Positions 1 through 8,132 of a stretch of DNA of 51,597 bases are shown here, piece after piece. Origin of the DNA: CAYVMD01 sp964452465 (GTDB lineage: Bacteria > Armatimonadota > JACIXR01); contig CAYVMD010000013.1 in the NCBI GenBank assembly GCA_964452465.1, positions 1 through 51,597 of the forward strand, given 5' to 3'. A model generated the notes under the pieces. The model saw nothing but the letters and a program-made list of their open reading frames with translations. It ran no database searches and was not told the DNA's origin. A program made the translations under genes and the position numbers. How positions within the stretch are numbered: position 1 is the stretch's first letter; every line of letters starts with the position of its first letter.

Positions 1-33
1 AGCGCGGAGGGTGACGGCCCTTTCTTACATAAT

Positions 34-1074
34 TTAGGGTAGGACGACCGCCTTAATCACTACATCTTTATTTTTATCCACAAATTCCAAAGCCTCCTGG
101 CACTTATCCAGAGGGAAGCGATGGGTTATAAGGGGCTTCGCATCCAATTTCCCCTCCCCTAAAAGTTTAATGGTGAGGGGATGGACATTGGCATAGCGGA
201 AAACACCCCTTACATCTAATTCCCTCATATGGGCTATTTCCAGCATCGGCATGGGATAGACTTCCTCAGAGGTTACTCCCACGAGGGTGATGACTCCTCC
301 CGGTTTGGTTATGTAAGGGGTGCTTTGGGTGGTGGTCACTTGTCCGGCACACTCGAAGGTTATGTCCACCCCTCTGCCATGGGTGAGCTCCAATATCCTT
401 TCAACAGGGTCTTCCTCTTTGGCGTTTATCGTGTAATCCGCACCCATTTTCTTCGCTGCTTCCAAGCGAGTGGCAGAAACATCGGTGATGATGACGGGAG
501 AGGCACCGAAAGCCTTTGCCATCTGGAGGGTGCAAAGCCCAATGGGACCCGCGCCGAGGACAGCTACGCTATCCCCTGCCTTGATCCCTGCCCTCTTCCC
601 TGCTTGCATAGCTACGGACAAAGGCTCCACCATGGCTCCTTCCTCGAAGGAGATCCCCTCGGGGAGGATAAAGGTGAAGTCCCAAGGGACAACCACATAT
701 TCCACGAAGAAACCGTCGTAGGGGGGGCAGGAAAGGAACTTCATATCGGGGCAGAGGTTATATCTACCCGATTTGCAGTATTCACACCTTCGGCAGGGAA
801 TGCCCGGCTCTATCGCTACCCCATCGCCTACCTTTCGTTCCTTTACTCCTTTTCCTACCTCCACAATCTCACCGGAAGCCTCGTGTCCCAAGATGAGGGG
901 CTTTTCCACGATGAATTTGCCGATCTTTCCCTCTTTATAAAAATGGATATCCGAACCACAAACTCCTACAGCTTTTACCCTTATTATCACCTCGTCGTCC
1001 GCCGGCTGGCGCACATCCACCTCCTCGATCCTGATATCGAAGGGCTTATGAAGGACCGCCGCTTTCGCCTTCAT
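34..1074 (-). CDS. Zinc-dependent medium-chain alcohol/polyol dehydrogenase
   Basis: This is a 346-residue MDR-family dehydrogenase of the sorbitol/xylitol/threonine dehydrogenase type, which oxidises a sugar alcohol or secondary alcohol with NAD(P) in the cytoplasm. Visible features are the catalytic zinc ligands C39, H64 and E65 in GHEASGEIVEVG, four structural-zinc cysteines (C94, C97, C100, C108), E150 in VEPLSVA, and the Rossmann motif GAGPIGL at 174-180. An aspartate after the second strand (VIITD) suggests NAD rather than NADP. I start at the ATG at 1074, because a GGAGG sits 10 nt upstream; the GTG at 1083 almost touches that site. It lies downstream of archease but has its own candidate promoter. 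The substrate cannot be told from sequence; a polyol from the sugar pathways encoded nearby is plausible. Confidence 0.9.
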   Translation of the reverse strand: MKAKAAVLHKPFDIRIEEVDVRQPADDEVIIRVKAVGVCGSDIHFYKEGKIGKFIVEKPLILGHEASGEIVEVGKGVKERKVGDGVAIEPGIPCRRCEYCKSGRYNLCPDMKFLSCPPYDGFFVEYVVVPWDFTFILPEGISFEEGAMVEPLSVAMQAGKRAGIKAGDSVAVLGAGPIGLCTLQMAKAFGASPVIITDVSATRLEAAKKMGADYTINAKEEDPVERILELTHGRGVDITFECAGQVTTTQSTPYITKPGGVITLVGVTSEEVYPMPMLEIAHMRELDVRGVFRYANVHPLTIKLLGEGKLDAKPLITHRFPLDKCQEALEFVDKNKDVVIKAVVLP

Positions 1075-1104
1075 CTTTCTCACACCTCCTTAATGATTTT
1101 CCCT

Positions 1105-1134
1105 ATTTTAGCAATTCTCCTCGCAAGAGGTAAA
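1105..1134 (-). promoter_or_regulatory. Candidate promoter for the alcohol dehydrogenase
   Basis: On the minus strand there is a TTTACC -35-like box, an 18-bp spacer and TAAAAT as -10, ending 30 nt before the chosen start codon and upstream of its GGAGG. The -35 match is only moderate. The rest of the archease-dehydrogenase gap (1075-1197) shows no clear terminator. Confidence 0.35.
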
Positions 1135-1197
1135 TCACAAATTTTCACTTTGCCCTTGGGGAATTGCTCCCAGCGATGGGTCTTAAACTAAGAGAAC

Positions 1198-1611
1198 CTA
1201 CACATCGAAGAATATGCGAGCGCGGTAGCCATCTTTGGTTTTTTCCACCCTAAGTTTATGATAAGTGACAGCCTTAATATAAGCCCCTCTCCAAGGGATG
1301 CCTTCCCTGATGCGTATCCCCCCGCATAAAGCATCCACTCCTCCCTCCAAACTCTGGACATGGAAGCGAGTGAACAGGAATTTCTCCACATCGAAGATAT
1401 AGATCAATTCGCTCAGCCAATCCACAAGCTGAAAAGATATCTCCCTTTGTCCGTTGATCTTTATCTCCTTGGTCTCCTCGGGAGCGATCCTGCTTATGTC
1501 GGCAATGAGGGAGAAGGTGCCATAAGCCGAGTTCTCGAAGAGCTCCTCCAAGGTCCTTCCCCAGGCGATTATCCCCTTATCCGCCGTATGGCGAATGGTT
1601 CTATATCGCAT
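1198..1611 (-). CDS. Archease family protein
   Basis: This 137-residue protein is archease, known to act as a chaperone or activator of RtcB-type tRNA/RNA ligases and to bind calcium through conserved acidic residues. The family signature is at the N terminus: HTADKGIIAWGRTLEELFEN, with D11 as the expected metal ligand, followed by a conserved middle (WLSELIYIFD) and a C-terminal KAVTYH-type strand. Length matches the family (about 140). The ATG at 1611 overlaps the gyrA stop as TGATG, so translation is probably coupled to gyrA; the longer GTG start at 1614 is less likely. No rtcB is in the window, so its usual partner must be elsewhere or it serves another RNA role. Confidence 0.88.
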   Translation of the reverse strand: MRYRTIRHTADKGIIAWGRTLEELFENSAYGTFSLIADISRIAPEETKEIKINGQREISFQLVDWLSELIYIFDVEKFLFTRFHVQSLEGGVDALCGGIRIREGIPWRGAYIKAVTYHKLRVEKTKDGYRARIFFDV

Positions 1612-4049
1612 CACCCTTCCTTCTCTTCTCCCTCTTTTATGCTTGACATCTTCGCTATACCTCTTATCTCTTCCCCTTTGGAAGGGGTAAGGAGGTTAAC
1701 TCCTTGGGTGGTTCTTTTAACCTCCTTCACATCTTTCATGTTTACCCTATAGGCACTACCCCCCGAAGCGAAAAGGATAAATCGTTCTTTGTTGCCCATA
1801 ACCGCCAAAGCCACTACTTCACCGGTCCTGCTATTAATATTCCATAAGATGAGCCCTTTACCACCTCTTCTTTGTGCTTTCACCTCTTCCTCGGAGAATT
1901 TCTTCACGTAACCCTTGGTGGAAGCGAGTACAACGAATGCCCGAGGCTGAACTATATCTCCGGAGATCACTTCGTCCCCTTCCTCCAATTCTATACCCTT
2001 AACACCTCCCGCCTCCTTGCCCATGGGACGTACTTCCTCCTCGTTGAACCTTATACCTATTCCCTTTTTAGTAGCGAGTATGACCCCCTCCTGTCCCTTG
2101 GTGAAGAGAACGAGGCGAAGTTCGTCATCCTCGTCCACCCTCATAACTGTCCCCCCTCGCTTACCCCCGTTCAACTCCTCTAAGGATATCCTTTTGACCA
2201 TCCCCTTTGCTGTAGCCATAAAGAGGAAACCCTGCTGGGAGGAAGGAAGGGATAATGCGGAGACCACTTTCTCTCCCTCTTGGAAGGAAACGAGGGAGGA
2301 TAAAAAGGAACCCGTCACTCCTCTACTTCCCAAAGGAACCTCATAGGTGCGAAGGCCGTAGCAACGTCCCTTATCGGTAAAGATGTAAAGCATGGAATGG
2401 TTGGTAGAGGGGACAAGGCAAGAACAGGTATCCCTTTCCCTGAGGGTAACAAGGCTCACTTCTTCCCCTCTCCGAGGGGGACGAAGGGCATCAAGGCTCA
2501 TTCTCTTTATGTAGCCCTGCTGAGTGAGGAGAACGACGACCTCCTCATCGGGGATGATATCCTCTTCGGCGATCTCTTTAGGTTCCTCGTGGAAGATCCT
2601 CGTCCTCCTTTCGTCTCCGTATTTTTGTTTTATCTCCAATAGTTCTCGCTTTATCACCTCCATCAACTTCGAGGGGTCCTTAAGGATAGCCTCCAACCCC
2701 TTTATCCTTTCTTGTAGTTGCCTCATCTCCTCTTCCAATTGCTCCCTCTCCAAACGAGTGAGTTGGCTTAAACGCATATCCAAGATCGCCTGCGCTTGTT
2801 CCTCGGTAATCTTTAGGAAATCCATCAATGCCTTCTTCGCTTCGCCGGGGGAAGCGGAAGCCCGGATTATCCTAATGACCCTGTCTATGTGCCCAAGGGC
2901 TTTGAGGAAACCTTCCAATATATGGGCCCTCGCCTGTGCCCTCGCCAGTTCATACCTGCTTCGGCGGGTTACAACCATCCGGCGATGCTCCAAAAAATGG
3001 CGTAATATATCCGCTATTCCAAGAAGACGAGGAACTCCATCCACCAGGGCGAGCATTATTATAGGAAAGGTGGTCCTCATCGCTGTATGCTTCAAAAGGT
3101 AGTTGAGGACCTTCCTCGGTTGGGCATCTCGCTTCAATTCTATAACCACCCTCATCCCTTCCCTATCCGATTCATCCCTCAGATCCGTTATTCCCTCCAA
3201 TTTTTTCGTCTTCACCAAATCGGCGATCTGTTCGATCAATTTTGCCTTATTGACTTGGTAGGGCAACTCGGTGATAACGATGGCGCTTCTCCCCCCTCCC
3301 ATTTCTTCGATCCTCGTGACCGCCTGAACGCTCACCTGCCCTTTGCCTTTCTTGTAGATTTCCCTCAACTTGTTCTGGGAGGCAAAGACTATCCCTCCGG
3401 TGGGGAAATCGGGACCCTTGATTACCTCCGTGATCTCCCCAATTCCTGCCCTCGGTTTATCTATGAGGAGGAGAAGGGCGTCTATAACCTCCCCCAGGTT
3501 ATGGGGGGGAATAGAGGTAGCCATTCCCACTGCTATGCCCGAGGAGCCATTGAGTAAAAGTTGAGGGATCTTGGAGGGAAGGACAACCGGTTCCCGTAGG
3601 GAACCTTCGTAATTGGGAACCCAATCCACGGTATCCTTATCTATATCGGCGAGCATCTCCATAGCGATGGGAGCAAGCCTTACCTCGGTGTAGCGCATCG
3701 CCGCGGGGCTATCCCCATCGATGGAACCGAAGTTTCCATGTCCATCCACTAATGTGTAACGGGTCTCGAAATCCTGCGCCAACCTAACCAAGGAATCGTA
3801 GATGGCAGCCTCTCCGTGGGGGTGGTATCTACCCATCACTTGCCCCACAATCCAGGCGGATTTCTTATGCGCCCTGTCGGGATAAACCCCTTCCTCATAC
3901 ATTGCCCAGAGTATGCGCCTATGGACCGGCTTCAACCCATCCCTCACATCGGGAAGGGCGCGGGAGACGATTACGCTCATGGCGTAATCGAGGTAGGAAT
4001 GCTTCATCTCCTCCTCGACTGGAACGGAGACGATCTCCTTCGCTATCAT
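1611..4049 (-). CDS. gyrA: DNA gyrase subunit A
   Basis: This is the 812-residue breakage-reunion subunit of DNA gyrase, which introduces negative supercoils with GyrB. The N-terminal winged-helix/tower region holds the catalytic tyrosine Y120 in AAMRYTEVRL and the HPHGEAAIYD loop at 76-85. A coiled-coil region (about 360-470) is followed by a six-bladed C-terminal pinwheel. The GyrA box QRRGGKG is present at 726-732, which separates it from ParC. The residue at the E. coli Ser83 position is alanine (A81) and Asp82 is replaced by E80. It lies between an upstream amidohydrolase-like gene (ATGA overlap at 4046-4049) and the downstream archease (TGATG overlap), so the three form one operon. gyrB is not in the window. 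Confidence 0.96.
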   Translation of the reverse strand: MIAKEIVSVPVEEEMKHSYLDYAMSVIVSRALPDVRDGLKPVHRRILWAMYEEGVYPDRAHKKSAWIVGQVMGRYHPHGEAAIYDSLVRLAQDFETRYTLVDGHGNFGSIDGDSPAAMRYTEVRLAPIAMEMLADIDKDTVDWVPNYEGSLREPVVLPSKIPQLLLNGSSGIAVGMATSIPPHNLGEVIDALLLLIDKPRAGIGEITEVIKGPDFPTGGIVFASQNKLREIYKKGKGQVSVQAVTRIEEMGGGRSAIVITELPYQVNKAKLIEQIADLVKTKKLEGITDLRDESDREGMRVVIELKRDAQPRKVLNYLLKHTAMRTTFPIIMLALVDGVPRLLGIADILRHFLEHRRMVVTRRSRYELARAQARAHILEGFLKALGHIDRVIRIIRASASPGEAKKALMDFLKITEEQAQAILDMRLSQLTRLEREQLEEEMRQLQERIKGLEAILKDPSKLMEVIKRELLEIKQKYGDERRTRIFHEEPKEIAEEDIIPDEEVVVLLTQQGYIKRMSLDALRPPRRGEEVSLVTLRERDTCSCLVPSTNHSMLYIFTDKGRCYGLRTYEVPLGSRGVTGSFLSSLVSFQEGEKVVSALSLPSSQQGFLFMATAKGMVKRISLEELNGGKRGGTVMRVDEDDELRLVLFTKGQEGVILATKKGIGIRFNEEEVRPMGKEAGGVKGIELEEGDEVISGDIVQPRAFVVLASTKGYVKKFSEEEVKAQRRGGKGLILWNINSRTGEVVALAVMGNKERFILFASGGSAYRVNMKDVKEVKRTTQGVNLLTPSKGEEIRGIAKMSSIKEGEEKEG

Positions 4050-4771
4050 CTTTCCTCTCCTCCTATAGCGAAGAATTTACGAGCGTTTTGGGAAACCAGC
4101 ATCATTTTGTCCCTTTCGGAGATCCCGCTCCTTTCTATTAAGTAGAGGACCTGGGAGATGGGAAAGAAAGGGTAATTGCTACCCATGATAAAGCGATGCG
4201 CTCCCAAGGTTTCCACTCCCATTTTTATGTCAGAGGGAAGGAGGAAAGGACCTACCTCCAGGAAGACATTTGGAGAATTTTTAGCGATCCTCAGCGCGTC
4301 TTTCCACTCCTCGCTTTTTATACCCACCAGGAGGTTCTTCATGGGGGAAAACTCCTTAGATATCCCCTCGACTGATCCATCCTTCCTTGGGAAATGGGCA
4401 ACCAGGGGCTTGGCAAAGCGTCTATAGGCGTTAAGAATCTCCTTCACGGAGGGATCGTTCCAATCAACTCCCCAATGAGTAGGGGCAAAGTAAAGAGCCA
4501 CGAACTTATTATTAGTTAAGCGCTTCCGCATATCCGCAATGGAATGCTGAGGGTAGTGGGGATTTGCTGAAAGATAAGCGTAGAGGTTCTCCTGCTTCTC
4601 TACAAGTTGACCGAGCAGATAATTCCCCTCAGCAAAATTGTAAAATACCCCGGAGAAATGGGCGACTATGCCGATCTCTATATTCGCCTTTTTCATCTCC
4701 TCAACCAGAGTTTCCAAAGGAACAACAAAAGAAGGGTTCATATCTCCAATAAAAACGAGGGAATCAACCAT
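4046..4771 (-). CDS. Amidohydrolase-2-like TIM-barrel protein with degenerate metal site
   Basis: This 241-residue protein resembles the amidohydrolase-related (Amidohydro_2) family: an alternating strand/helix pattern, a central KPLVAHFPRKDG strand carrying a histidine, and a C-terminal HRFIMGSNYPFFP segment matching the family's usual GSDFPF. The aspartate expected there is asparagine, and the N-terminal HxH metal motif is absent (FIGDMNPSF is in its place). It may therefore be a non-catalytic or altered relative. The ATG at 4771 has an AAAGGAGG site 9 nt upstream. Its stop overlaps the gyrA start, and a good promoter lies just upstream, so it is the first gene of the amidohydrolase-gyrA-archease operon. 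The substrate is unknown. Confidence 0.6.
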   Translation of the reverse strand: MVDSLVFIGDMNPSFVVPLETLVEEMKKANIEIGIVAHFSGVFYNFAEGNYLLGQLVEKQENLYAYLSANPHYPQHSIADMRKRLTNNKFVALYFAPTHWGVDWNDPSVKEILNAYRRFAKPLVAHFPRKDGSVEGISKEFSPMKNLLVGIKSEEWKDALRIAKNSPNVFLEVGPFLLPSDIKMGVETLGAHRFIMGSNYPFFPISQVLYLIERSGISERDKMMLVSQNARKFFAIGGEER

Positions 4772-4792
4772 CGGATGACCTCCTTTCCCTAA

Positions 4793-4821
4793 ATTTTACC
4801 TCTCTGAGGGTTCAAAAGCAA
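4793..4821 (-). promoter_or_regulatory. Promoter for the amidohydrolase-gyrA-archease operon
   Basis: The minus strand reads TTGCTT, 17 bp, TAAAAT, about 20 nt upstream of the ATG at 4771, with AAAGGAGG in the short leader. This is a good sigma70-like match and the only one seen upstream of gyrA. Confidence 0.5.
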
Positions 4822-4834
4822 ATCCCCGCTTTAT

Positions 4835-5764
4835 TTAAGCCTCCCGGAGGAAACATTGCTGAGGAATACCCAAGGTTTCCCTCACATTCTCTGTCGCCTT
4901 TATAAAGGCTTGTGTCTTGGAATCCCCGTAACCGCTCGCGTAGGGGAGGTTTGGTATATGCTCTTGGAAGAAATTATTCAATCTCTCAACGAAGAGTTCC
5001 CTTATATATTTGCCAAAGAGGGAAGAGACAGCAATGGGGAAGCAGTTTTGATCCCCATCTTTGATGAACCAAACCTCTCCCAAACCAGAGAAAACATACC
5101 GAGAAACCCCTCCAGGGCTGAAAGGAAGATGTCCGGTTTCCCTTTCTTCCTCTGCTACCTTGAAATTTTGGAGGTAATGGAAAAAGGGACGGTAATCCCG
5201 CGTGGTGCCAATTTGATGGCAGAGGAACACGAAGTCATCCTTATATTTCTCCCTGAAATAACGGATCGTTTCCTCAAAGAGATAGAAATTGACATGTATC
5301 TTGTTACCCAGCTCCCTTCGCTTTTCGTTGAATTGGCGGGGGCAGAGAAGAACGCTCTTCACCTCGATTAAGTAACCTTGAAAGGATAGGAAATGCTCCA
5401 GCATCTTGCCTAACTCTTCTTCCTCCCCGGAGGGAAGACCGTCACCCCAGTGGGGCAAGGGGAACTCCGGCCAGCACATGTCCTTGGAGAAGCAACACCC
5501 TTGGGAGGATAAAAGGAAGGAGGATAGAAATTGAAGGGTATGAGAAGGGGTATAGCCTTTCAACCATCGGAAGAGGGCAAGGACGAGCTTCTCCCCTGTT
5601 CCCATCTTCCTGGGATCACCGCTGGAAAATACCTTTTTACTCTCGGGCAAGGGATAAGGCTGATGCAAAAAGCTAAGACCATCTACACGCCACAGGGAAC
5701 CCGTTACCACCAAAGGTCCCAAGCGAGGTCCATAGCCGTTCTCGTCTATGCCGACTACGAGCAT
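4835..5764 (-). CDS. RNase HII-like protein (divergent, 309 aa)
   Basis: The N terminus, VVGIDENGYGPRLGPLVVTG, closely follows the RNase HII motif GIDEAGRGPLAGPVV, including the catalytic D-E pair, so the protein has an RNase H fold. The rest is unlike standard RNase HII: it is about 100 residues longer, with a cysteine-containing middle and a C-terminal SGYGDSKTQAF segment that may carry the usual basic/acidic residues. Family knowledge predicts cleavage of ribonucleotides in DNA:RNA hybrids, but with this divergence the activity is inference. Its ATG overlaps the stop of the upstream M20 peptidase (TAATG at 5764), so it is translationally coupled and last in the GNAT-peptidase-RNaseH operon. 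A leucine-rich, hydrophobic 60-120 region has no clear membrane helix. Confidence 0.65.
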   Translation of the reverse strand: MLVVGIDENGYGPRLGPLVVTGSLWRVDGLSFLHQPYPLPESKKVFSSGDPRKMGTGEKLVLALFRWLKGYTPSHTLQFLSSFLLSSQGCCFSKDMCWPEFPLPHWGDGLPSGEEEELGKMLEHFLSFQGYLIEVKSVLLCPRQFNEKRRELGNKIHVNFYLFEETIRYFREKYKDDFVFLCHQIGTTRDYRPFFHYLQNFKVAEEERETGHLPFSPGGVSRYVFSGLGEVWFIKDGDQNCFPIAVSSLFGKYIRELFVERLNNFFQEHIPNLPYASGYGDSKTQAFIKATENVRETLGIPQQCFLREA

Positions 5765-6864
5765 TACAGGCTCTTCCTCATTATGTTAGCCAACATCCTG
5801 GCGGATGCCTCCAATTCCTCCAGGTCGACGAACTCCTCAGGAGAATGGGGCTTATGAGCTCCCGCTCCCAATATCACGCTTTGAATCCCTTTTTCGTTAA
5901 AGATATTGGCATCGGAACCCCCTCCTCCATCCCTCAACTGGATATCCAAACCAATCTCCTGCCCTGCCTGAAGAACGAGTTGCACGGGAAGAGAGGAAGG
6001 AGAAAGGCGAAACATGTTGTAGGATCTCTCCACCTCCCATACCACATCTCCGCCCTCTTCTTTCACCACCTCGAAGCATTTTATCATATGCTCCACCTGT
6101 TGGCGTAGTTTCTCCTCGTCCCTGCTCCTTGCTTCCCCCAAAATTTCCACCGTATCCGGCACTATGTTCCTAGCGCTCCCTCCCTTTATGACACCTATAT
6201 TAGCTGTTGTTTCCTCGTCTATCCTGCCCAACCGCATATTGGCAATTGCCTTGGAGGCTAATCGGATGGCATTTATACCCTCCTCGGGATTTACGCCCGC
6301 ATGGGCGGATTTGCCCCTCACTAGGAACCTCAATAGGTCGTGCGAAGGGGCGGAAACGATGACCTCCTGGGGAGAGCCTCCGTCCAAAACGAATCCTATC
6401 TTGGACTCCAAGAGGGAATAATCCAAATATTTAGCCCCCTCCAATCCTACCTCTTCACTGATCGTGAAAACGATCTCCAGGGAGTTATGGTCCCCACCCT
6501 TTTCCAAAACCGCCTCTACCGCACAAAGTATGGCGGTTATGCCCGCCTTATCATCTCCCCCTAATATGCTCGCCCCTATGCCCCTTAGTATCTTCCCTTC
6601 CTCCACGATCTTCAAATCCCTTGTGTCCGCGATCGTGTCCATATGGGCATTAAACAAGAGGAAAGGTCCCCTTCCCTTCTTCTTGCAGATGAGGTTCCCC
6701 TGTTCCTTTCCTATTGCCCTCCCCGCAGAATCCTCATAAACCTCGAAGCCGAGGGAGAACATCCTTTCCCTCAAGTAGTTCGCTAAACCTTCCTCTTGCC
6801 CACTTGGGCTATTAATGGATAGGAGGGTCAACAAGGTATTTTTCAGCCGTTCTTTAGCTATCAT
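5764..6864 (-). CDS. M20-family metallopeptidase (PepT-like)
   Basis: This is a 366-residue cytoplasmic dizinc aminopeptidase or carboxypeptidase of family M20, close to the PepT/tripeptidase group. The metal and catalytic residues are visible: H74 and D76 in FNAHMDT, the bridging D104 in LGGDDKAG, the catalytic pair E137-E138 in TISEEVG, D161 in FVLDGG, and a C-terminal histidine in GAGAHKPHSPEEF. A dimerisation domain (about 175-285, SHDLLRFLVRGKSAHAGVNPEEG) is inserted in the usual place. The ATG at 6864 follows the acetyltransferase stop by 15 nt with a GAAGGGAG site. It probably trims small peptides for amino-acid recycling; exact specificity is not readable. Confidence 0.88.
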   Translation of the reverse strand: MIAKERLKNTLLTLLSINSPSGQEEGLANYLRERMFSLGFEVYEDSAGRAIGKEQGNLICKKKGRGPFLLFNAHMDTIADTRDLKIVEEGKILRGIGASILGGDDKAGITAILCAVEAVLEKGGDHNSLEIVFTISEEVGLEGAKYLDYSLLESKIGFVLDGGSPQEVIVSAPSHDLLRFLVRGKSAHAGVNPEEGINAIRLASKAIANMRLGRIDEETTANIGVIKGGSARNIVPDTVEILGEARSRDEEKLRQQVEHMIKCFEVVKEEGGDVVWEVERSYNMFRLSPSSLPVQLVLQAGQEIGLDIQLRDGGGGSDANIFNEKGIQSVILGAGAHKPHSPEEFVDLEELEASARMLANIMRKSL

Positions 6865-6879
6865 CTTGTGTTTCTCCCT

Positions 6880-8079
6880 TCAGAAGGCATCGAAGTGGTA
6901 ATATGTTGGTTTAGGAGAAGGGGGAGGGAAAAGTTGAGCCAGTTCGGGAGGTAAATCTCCTCTGGTCCCTGTGAAATCAAAGAGCAGACGGAAGAACTCA
7001 ATTTGGGAGAGGGTGATGGGGGAAGAACCCATGGGGATTCCGGGCACGACATTGACTTCCCCTCTTTTGATCTCCAAAGTCGCCTCTTCCTCCTCCACCT
7101 TTAGAGGCAGGACGAAACTCACGTCCTTACCCCGCTCGGCAAGCAAGGGAGATATAGCGGAGAGGAGAGCGGGAAGGTTTATGAGGCGAAGCATGGCTCC
7201 CCTGCCATCCCGTATCTCGATTCCTTGGAAAAGCTTCTTTATACCCTCCAAGATGAAATCCTCCCAAGGGAGGTAAAAGGTGCACTCGTTGATGCCTTTC
7301 TCCTGGCAGAGGCGTGCTACCTCGCTCAAGAGGGTAGTAAACACCTCTTCCCTACCCTTCCAACAAGCGAATTCATTGACGCTGAGGGCTTTCTCTCCCA
7401 TCACTACTCGCATATAGCCCACGATCCCCTTTCGTTCGCCTTCGGCGGAAGAGGAAGCTACCCTCCTTTCGGTCGTGTAACCTTCTTCTTCATACACTAA
7501 AACCTCGCTTCCAAAGCGAGGCCATCCCCAGCCTCTCATATATGCCTCGTCCCTAACGACGGTGAAATTGCGTCCCTCATTGAAATGATTGTAAAGGGCA
7601 AAGATTTGCTCAAAATCCTCCTCCTTTTGCCTCCGGACATTGGGGGAAGGAGGGGAAACAGGAGAGGGGGAGGAAGCCCACACATAGGTGAAGGGGAATT
7701 CCCGCCAACCGAGCCTCTCATAGAAGGGCTGGATGCCAGTAAATAGCATGGAGAAGTGGAAACCTTCCTCCTGCATAAGACGAATGGCATCCTTAAGGAG
7801 GGCGGTGGCATATCCCCTTTTCCTATAATCGGGGTGAGTTCCCACATTCGCTATACCACCCAATAGGATTTGGCAAGGTCCTACCCTCACGATTTTCTTC
7901 ACTATCTGCACTGAGCTGACCAATTTCCCTTCTTCTTCCCAAACCCTGGTATAGGCGGTTTTGTAGTAGGGGTCGCCATCCCAATAGGGCGGAAACCAGC
8001 GGGGGTCGGTCTCGGGGAAGGCTGCCTTCAGAAGATCCAACAACTCTCCCAACTCTTCTCTTCTTACTTCCCTTATCAT
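6880..8079 (-). CDS. GNAT acetyltransferase, Eis/SCP2-like architecture
   Basis: This 399-residue protein has an N-terminal GNAT domain with the acetyl-CoA signature VGTHPDYRKRGYATALL (79-95), a second degenerate GNAT-like half (about 150-290) and a C-terminal SCP2-like domain ending about 30 residues from the C terminus. This is the layout of Eis-type acetyltransferases. Such enzymes acetylate amines or lysines using acetyl-CoA; the substrate here is unknown. The ATG at 8079 has AAAGGAGG upstream. It is the first gene of a three-gene operon with the M20 peptidase and RNase HII-like gene. An odd serine/arginine-rich stretch (TTERRVASSSAEGERKG, encoded near 7431-7480) interrupts what is normally a short turn, and its DNA resembles the hairpin element found elsewhere in the window. 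Confidence 0.8.
   Translation of the reverse strand: MIREVRREELGELLDLLKAAFPETDPRWFPPYWDGDPYYKTAYTRVWEEEGKLVSSVQIVKKIVRVGPCQILLGGIANVGTHPDYRKRGYATALLKDAIRLMQEEGFHFSMLFTGIQPFYERLGWREFPFTYVWASSPSPVSPPSPNVRRQKEEDFEQIFALYNHFNEGRNFTVVRDEAYMRGWGWPRFGSEVLVYEEEGYTTERRVASSSAEGERKGIVGYMRVVMGEKALSVNEFACWKGREEVFTTLLSEVARLCQEKGINECTFYLPWEDFILEGIKKLFQGIEIRDGRGAMLRLINLPALLSAISPLLAERGKDVSFVLPLKVEEEEATLEIKRGEVNVVPGIPMGSSPITLSQIEFFRLLFDFTGTRGDLPPELAQLFPPPSPKPTYYHFDAF
7431..7480 (-). repeat. Possible degenerate copy of the hairpin element inside the GNAT gene
   Basis: The minus strand contains CGCCGAAGGCGAACGA, which differs from the cutA-leader copy (CGCCGAAGGCAAGCGA) at two positions and forms a small CGCC-GAA-GGCG hairpin. 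It encodes part of an apparent 15-17 residue extra loop in the acetyltransferase. The left part of the element (GTTGGGCG) is not recognisable, so this is tentative. Confidence 0.25.
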
Positions 8080-8132
8080 GCTCTTCCTCCTTTTGGAATT
8101 TTGCTTGTCACTTTAAAAAGGCAGGAGAATCC

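Noticed and set aside
229..1191. Open frame antisense to the alcohol dehydrogenase
   Set aside because: Mirror of a strongly supported dehydrogenase; the composition is histidine- and leucine-rich without a recognisable fold.
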